A stretch of 10,063 nt of DNA, from NCBI GenBank assembly GCA_028699365.1, contig JAQVUQ010000067.1:1-10063 (forward strand), read 5' to 3'. Made by a program: the position numbers and the translations under genes. Source of the stretch: a bacterium (GTDB lineage Bacteria; UBP13; UBA5359). The notes below the pieces were generated by a model. The model had not been told where the DNA came from. It worked only from the letters and a program-made list of their open reading frames with translations, and ran no database searches. The stretch's first letter is position 1, and each line of letters begins with the position of its first letter. Shown in pieces: positions 6,722 to 10,063 of the stretch.

Positions 6722-7735
6722 ATGAGTCTCAACGATAACTTTAACGATAAAGTAGCGACGCTCAGGGATCTGGCCGGAATAGCAGGCGTATCCGTGACTA
6801 CGGTGTCGCGTGCCCTGCGGGATAAGCCTGATATAGGCTTGGATACGAGACTGAAGATCAAGCAGCTTGCCAGGCAACTGAATTATCATCCCCACGAGGT
6901 GGCCAGAAGCCTGGTTCTGCAGAGGACCAATACCATAGGTCTGACCATGTCGCACCTTGATAATCCGTACTACGGGCAATTATCTCAGGAGATAGAGGCT
7001 CAGGCGGCTAAAGCGGGCTATTCCCTGCTTCTGACTATTGCTTCGTCCACTATAGAGAAGAGTACGGATTTTCTCAACAGAAAAAAGGTCGATGGGTTTA
7101 TTCTCGGTCCTGTCCTTGCCGGACAGGATGTCTCGGGGCTGTGGGCTTTGAGAAAAACAGGTGTGCCCGTAGTGTTTCACGGCAATATCGATCTGCCGGA
7201 GATGGATACTGTTATTGTAGATGCGGAAACCGCCGTCTGTAATGCTGTCCGCTATCTGGCTGAGCGCGGGCATCGGGATATGGGTTTTCTGGGGCGCACC
7301 AGGAACAACCTGATATTGACGCTCAAATTCGGTGGTTTTCAGAGAGGACTTCTGGAGAGCGGCCTTCAGCTCAAGAACGAATGGGTGGTGGAGACCAGGG
7401 GGGAGCTGGAGGACGGATATGCAAGAGCCTGTGCCTTGCTTCAGCAGGATAAGTTGCCTACGGCGGTATTCTGCCATAACGATTTGCTGGCTCTTGGAGT
7501 GTTGCATGCCCTGGCCGAGAGAGGCATGCGCTGTCCTGATGACATGGCGGTTGTCGGATTCGACAATATCGAGATGAGTGCCTATAGCAATCCTCCGCTG
7601 ACTACCATAGAGCAGCCGGTTGAAAGGATTGCTTCAGAACTGGTCCGACTTCTTTCGGACAGGATATCCAATCCGGCAGGGGAGAGGGAGCAGGTCGTAT
7701 TGCTTCCTTCGTTGACTGTGCGCAAATCGACTTAG
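6722..7735 (+). CDS. LacI-family transcriptional regulator
   Basis: Sugar-responsive repressor of 337 residues. Helix-turn-helix at about 13-32 ([20 protein letters not shown]), hinge helix region [19 protein letters not shown] at about 56-74, then a periplasmic-binding-protein-like effector domain with [33 protein letters not shown] and [26 protein letters not shown] 6722 is chosen; AGGGTG (6709-6714) is its weak ribosome binding site, and TTG 6716 would have no room for one. Twelve residues rich in Asn and Asp precede the helix-turn-helix, a longer lead than usual, and their codons contain a second operator-like palindrome. It starts a divergent-free, same-strand operon with a pilin-like gene 28 bases downstream and a GH20-like gene. 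The effector is probably a sugar released from that glycan. Confidence 0.93.
   Translation: MSLNDNFNDKVATLRDLAGIAGVSVTTVSRALRDKPDIGLDTRLKIKQLARQLNYHPHEVARSLVLQRTNTIGLTMSHLDNPYYGQLSQEIEAQAAKAGYSLLLTIASSTIEKSTDFLNRKKVDGFILGPVLAGQDVSGLWALRKTGVPVVFHGNIDLPEMDTVIVDAETAVCNAVRYLAERGHRDMGFLGRTRNNLILTLKFGGFQRGLLESGLQLKNEWVVETRGELEDGYARACALLQQDKLPTAVFCHNDLLALGVLHALAERGMRCPDDMAVVGFDNIEMSAYSNPPLTTIEQPVERIASELVRLLSDRISNPAGEREQVVLLPSLTVRKST
6738..6753 (+). promoter_or_regulatory. Operator O2, second LacI-type palindrome within the lacI coding start
   Basis: ACTTTAACGATAAAGT is a CG-centred dyad with seven of eight positions paired. Its first nine bases (ACTTTAACG) are identical to those of O1 at 6683-6691. 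Centres of O1 and O2 are 55 bases apart, about five helical turns. It lies in codons 6-11, before the helix-turn-helix. The same stretch holds a direct repeat AACGATAA (6731-6738 and 6743-6750). Confidence 0.5.
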
Positions 7736-7741
7736 GTCGAT
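7726..7741 (+). other. Small hairpin across the lacI stop codon
   Basis: ATCGAC (7726-7731) and GTCGAT (7736-7741) are exact inverted copies around a four-base loop that contains the TAG stop. No T-run follows, so it is not a standard terminator. It could slow readthrough or mark an RNA processing point between the regulator and the downstream genes, or be chance. Confidence 0.3.
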
Positions 7742-7763
7742 AAATAAATGGAGGGGATTTTTG

Positions 7764-8399
7764 ATGAAAAGACAAGGCTTTACTCTTATTGAACTGCTGG
7801 TCGTTATTGCTATTATCGCGATTTTGGCAAGCATCCTCTTTCCGGTATTCAGCACGGCCAGGGGGAAGGCTCAACAGGCCACCTGCCAGAGCAATCTCAA
7901 GCAATGGGGACAGATCATGGCCATGTATACGCAGGACTGGGATGATTATCTGCCGGCAGCCGTCCCCTGTCCTACCGGTCAGAGTTACGGCGGCTATTGG
8001 AACAACTTCAATTGCCCGCTTCGCCAAACCTACTTTGCCAAAGTTTCCAGGAATGACTGGGGCAGCGGTGTGTCCATCAACGGTTGCCCGTCCCAATCTG
8101 ATACACCCTATACCGGATGGCCGGGATATACTTACAGGCACTGGAGCTATGTCATGTGCGAAACCACCTTTGGCAACACTGTAGGGGAGTCTATCAACCT
8201 CTGTGATATACCTAAGCCGGCCTCATTGATACATATGGTGGAAGGGGCTAAGACCCGGGCCGATAGCCTCTTTACCGCCGGCAATATATCCCAGCGGGTG
8301 GAAAACATACATAGCGGAATGACCAACGTCCTCTGGTGTGACGGGCATGTAAGCAGTATGCCCAGGACCAATATTACCAGTGCTGTGCTTCTTCCCTGA
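7764..8399 (+). CDS. Type IV pilin-like (pseudopilin) protein with H-X9-DG motif
   Basis: Predicted exported or surface protein of 211 residues. The N-terminus is a classic prepilin leader: MKRQG, cleavage before F6, with E10 as the +5 glutamate, then a hydrophobic helix to about residue 29. The C-terminal part contains H183, nine residues, then DG (193-194): the H-X9-DG motif of the prepilin-like families that are greatly expanded in planctomycetes, lentisphaeres and armatimonads. Seven cysteines (41, 69, 84, 108, 132, 147, 192) lie in the mature part and could form disulfides; the region between is rich in Tyr, Trp and Gly. ATG 7764 follows GGAGGGG (7750-7756) by seven bases. Its place between lacI and a glycosidase suggests a role in substrate binding or surface assembly of the glycan system, which is inference. 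The exact function of this family is not established. Confidence 0.88.
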   Translation: MKRQGFTLIELLVVIAIIAILASILFPVFSTARGKAQQATCQSNLKQWGQIMAMYTQDWDDYLPAAVPCPTGQSYGGYWNNFNCPLRQTYFAKVSRNDWGSGVSINGCPSQSDTPYTGWPGYTYRHWSYVMCETTFGNTVGESINLCDIPKPASLIHMVEGAKTRADSLFTAGNISQRVENIHSGMTNVLWCDGHVSSMPRTNITSAVLLP

Positions 8400-8427
8400 G
8401 ACGGGATGGTAGTGAGGAGGACTAGTC

Positions 8428-9906
8428 GTGGATATAAGGGCTCAACTCTTTACCTTAAGGATGGGCATCACGGATCCCGATGTTCTGAACCGGCTTATGG
8501 AACAAGCGGCCGATGCAGGTTTCAACATGGTCTTGCTGGAGGTAGGGGAAGCATTTGCTTACAGGCGACATCCCGAGCTCTCCTCTTCCAGGGCCTTCAC
8601 GCATGATTTCTTTGCCGGTCTGGCCGGACACGCTCGCAAATTGGGGCTGAGCCTGGTGCCGTATATGGCTACCTTTTCCCATACTCATTACATCATGGAT
8701 GTTTATCCGGAGTTCCGTGAATCGTCACCCGGCGTTTACTGTTCGTCCAGGCCCGGCCTTTACCCGTTGCTCTTTGATTTGATGGAGGAGATAATCCAGG
8801 CCTTTGAGCCGGCTTACTTTCATATCGGTCACGACGAGGCCGTCAGCAGCTACGATACCCGTCAACGGACAAGCGTTTTGGTATGTCCTGATTGCCGCAG
8901 GCAAGAACCGGCGTCGGTGTTTAAGCGCGATATTCTTCGGATACACGATTTTTTGAGTCGTCACAATATCAGGACTATGATGTGGGCTGATTCGCTGCTG
9001 GATCCGGATGATTTCCCGGAGGCCGGTTTTGCCGGATCCGGTTGCTACGGCGGCCCGCCGGATAATCTTCAGACGGCGATAGACACTTTGCCGCGCGATA
9101 TTCTTATGTGTGACTGGCATTACGAACCGGCCAGAGAGTATCCTACCCTCCTCTACCTGCAGGAGAAGGGATTCGATACGCTGGGATGCACCTGGTTTGA
9201 GTACAACAGCTACACCTTTACCAGATATGCTCTGGAGCATAGAACAGAGAAGTTCAAGGGAATGATGGCTACCTCCTGGATTCCGCTTAATGCTGAAAAC
9301 TATTCTACACAGAAGCGCATTTGCGCCTGGAACGGGCGTATCTTCAATTCCATGGAGAACAGTGCTTCATTCAATTCTCTTACCAGGCGCATAGACGAAA
9401 GTTGCCGTTCCTGGGACAGACCCCTGGAAGACGGCGATTTCAGGAAGGTATATACATTTGACCTGGGCGGAGCCGGAGTGCTGCACTCTCTGGGTTGGAA
9501 GGATATGCGGTATATAGAACGCAACGGCAGCACCACGGTCTTCAGCGGACCTGTGCGGCCGCGGTCTATGGAGATAAAGCCGGGCAGAAAAGGCGAGATA
9601 AAATACAGGATCAAGGCAGGGAACAACAGGGTGTTTGAAAGGCTTTGCCTGAAGGCGTGGTTTGACTGTCCGGGCAGAAATTCCGTTATGGTCCGGGCGG
9701 AGGATGGTGAATTCATTGTCCTATCCAGCGATACCGCCCTTAAGGGAAGGAAGCTCGATCTGAGTTCCCTGGCGCTAGGTCGCAACTCCGTTATTCTTAA
9801 ATTCGAGGCGGAGAACGAAGGCGAGGAGAGGGTGCCTGTGCTGAAGCGCTTTGAGATCGAAGGAAGAAATATTGAAGAAAAATGTCACGGGAGAAATAGC
9901 TGTTGA
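8428..9906 (+). CDS. Glycoside hydrolase family 20-like (beta-hexosaminidase-like) protein
   Basis: 492 residues. The first 310 or so look like a TIM barrel: GFNMVLLEVGEAFAYRRHPEL (31-51), LGLSLVPYMATFSHTHY, and the key FHIGHDEA (131-137), where D136-E137 match the Asp-Glu pair of GH20 enzymes (polarising Asp and acid/base Glu), then MMWADSL, CDWHYEP (W230), W256 and W284, typical sugar-stacking tryptophans. Residues about 340-485 are beta-rich and may be an accessory sandwich domain. No signal peptide is seen, so it should act inside the cell on imported oligosaccharides, probably removing a terminal sugar; N-acetylhexosamine is the family default but is unproven here. An odd CPDC pair at 153-156 could bind metal. 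GTG start with GAGGAGG (8414-8420) seven bases away. It is 28 bases after the pilin-like gene and overlaps the next start. Confidence 0.75.
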   Translation: MDIRAQLFTLRMGITDPDVLNRLMEQAADAGFNMVLLEVGEAFAYRRHPELSSSRAFTHDFFAGLAGHARKLGLSLVPYMATFSHTHYIMDVYPEFRESSPGVYCSSRPGLYPLLFDLMEEIIQAFEPAYFHIGHDEAVSSYDTRQRTSVLVCPDCRRQEPASVFKRDILRIHDFLSRHNIRTMMWADSLLDPDDFPEAGFAGSGCYGGPPDNLQTAIDTLPRDILMCDWHYEPAREYPTLLYLQEKGFDTLGCTWFEYNSYTFTRYALEHRTEKFKGMMATSWIPLNAENYSTQKRICAWNGRIFNSMENSASFNSLTRRIDESCRSWDRPLEDGDFRKVYTFDLGGAGVLHSLGWKDMRYIERNGSTTVFSGPVRPRSMEIKPGRKGEIKYRIKAGNNRVFERLCLKAWFDCPGRNSVMVRAEDGEFIVLSSDTALKGRKLDLSSLALGRNSVILKFEAENEGEERVPVLKRFEIEGRNIEEKCHGRNSC

Positions 9907-10063
9907 AGACGTATAATATGCCGAAAGACAGAGTTACCTATAACTATCGTTACTTCCTGCCCTACTTCCCTGAATGGGGCAGCGAGGAATTTTGCAGACA
10001 GAGACTGCAGGAACTCCTCCGCTTCTGTCGTGAGGCGGGAGTGGATGAGGTCCAGTTCTATGT
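9903..10063 (+). CDS. Unidentified protein, N-terminal part only (possible TIM-barrel glycosidase-like)
   Basis: Runs off the window; about 53 codons are visible. Translation begins with a TTG that overlaps the GH20 stop (TTGA) and lies eight bases after GGGAGA (9889-9894). An in-frame ATG at 9918 is an alternative but has no clear ribosome binding site. The visible residues include YNYRYFLPYFPEWG, then RLQELLRFCREAGVDEVQFYV. An alpha helix followed by a D-E-V-Q-F-Y-V beta strand is how many TIM-barrel hydrolases begin, and no signal peptide is evident. Coupling to the GH20-like gene suggests another enzyme or accessory protein of the same glycan pathway. I do not recognise the family securely. 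Confidence 0.6.
   Translation, partial: MKTYNMPKDRVTYNYRYFLPYFPEWGSEEFCRQRLQELLRFCREAGVDEVQFY

Noticed and set aside
8406-8606. A 66-codon + strand open frame overlapping the GH20-like gene start
   Set aside because: It is in a different frame from a gene with a strong ribosome binding site and motifs, and its translation looks like a shadow.
1-10063. Mobile elements, CRISPR arrays, tRNA or defence genes
   Set aside because: No spaced repeats, cloverleaf-like segments, terminal inverted repeats, or transposase, integrase or nuclease motifs were found. All ten genes fit ordinary metabolic, regulatory or surface families.

Overview
The window carries ten genes, all on the + strand, and the first and last are cut by the window edges. 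The organism is an anaerobe-like bacterium with strong Shine-Dalgarno sites, many ATA and AGA/AGG codons and moderately high GC. The prepilin-like protein with an H-X9-DG tail motif, placed beside a LacI regulator and glycosidases, points to the Lentisphaerota/Planctomycetota/Verrucomicrobiota or Armatimonadota side of the tree. That is inference from gene content. No rRNA, tRNA, CRISPR array, integrase or transposase was seen.

Region 1 (1-3928) is a tight run: a cysteine synthase (cysK type, missing only its extreme 5' end), a ThiF/MoeB-type E1-like adenylyltransferase, a LarE-type ATP-dependent sulfur transferase, and a PocR-AraC regulator. The first three all handle sulfur activation or transfer, which suggests a sulfur-mobilisation module. 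The regulator sits at its end and probably faces the next operon.

Region 2 (3929-6604) starts with a 133-base gap holding a 9-base direct repeat with 20-base periodicity, a -10-like box and a strong hairpin just before the ribosome binding site. It continues with a transketolase split into N- and C-terminal subunits (ATGA overlap) and a short-chain dehydrogenase. This looks like a small catabolic operon for a sugar or polyol (substrate unknown), possibly switched on by the PocR-AraC protein.

Region 3 (6605-10063) starts with a near-consensus SigA/sigma70 promoter (TTGACA-17-TATAAA). A LacI-type palindrome lies inside its spacer, and a second similar palindrome lies 55 bases downstream within the first codons of the lacI gene. 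Then come the LacI regulator, a type IV-pilin-like secreted protein with an H-X9-DG motif, a cytoplasmic GH20-like glycosidase, and the start of another gene that overlaps the GH20 stop codon. This looks like a self-regulated glycan-use operon.

The most interesting signals are the paired lacI operators, the leader architecture ahead of the split transketolase, the sulfur gene trio, and the pseudopilin embedded in a carbohydrate operon. No wholly new system can be claimed from the sequence alone.
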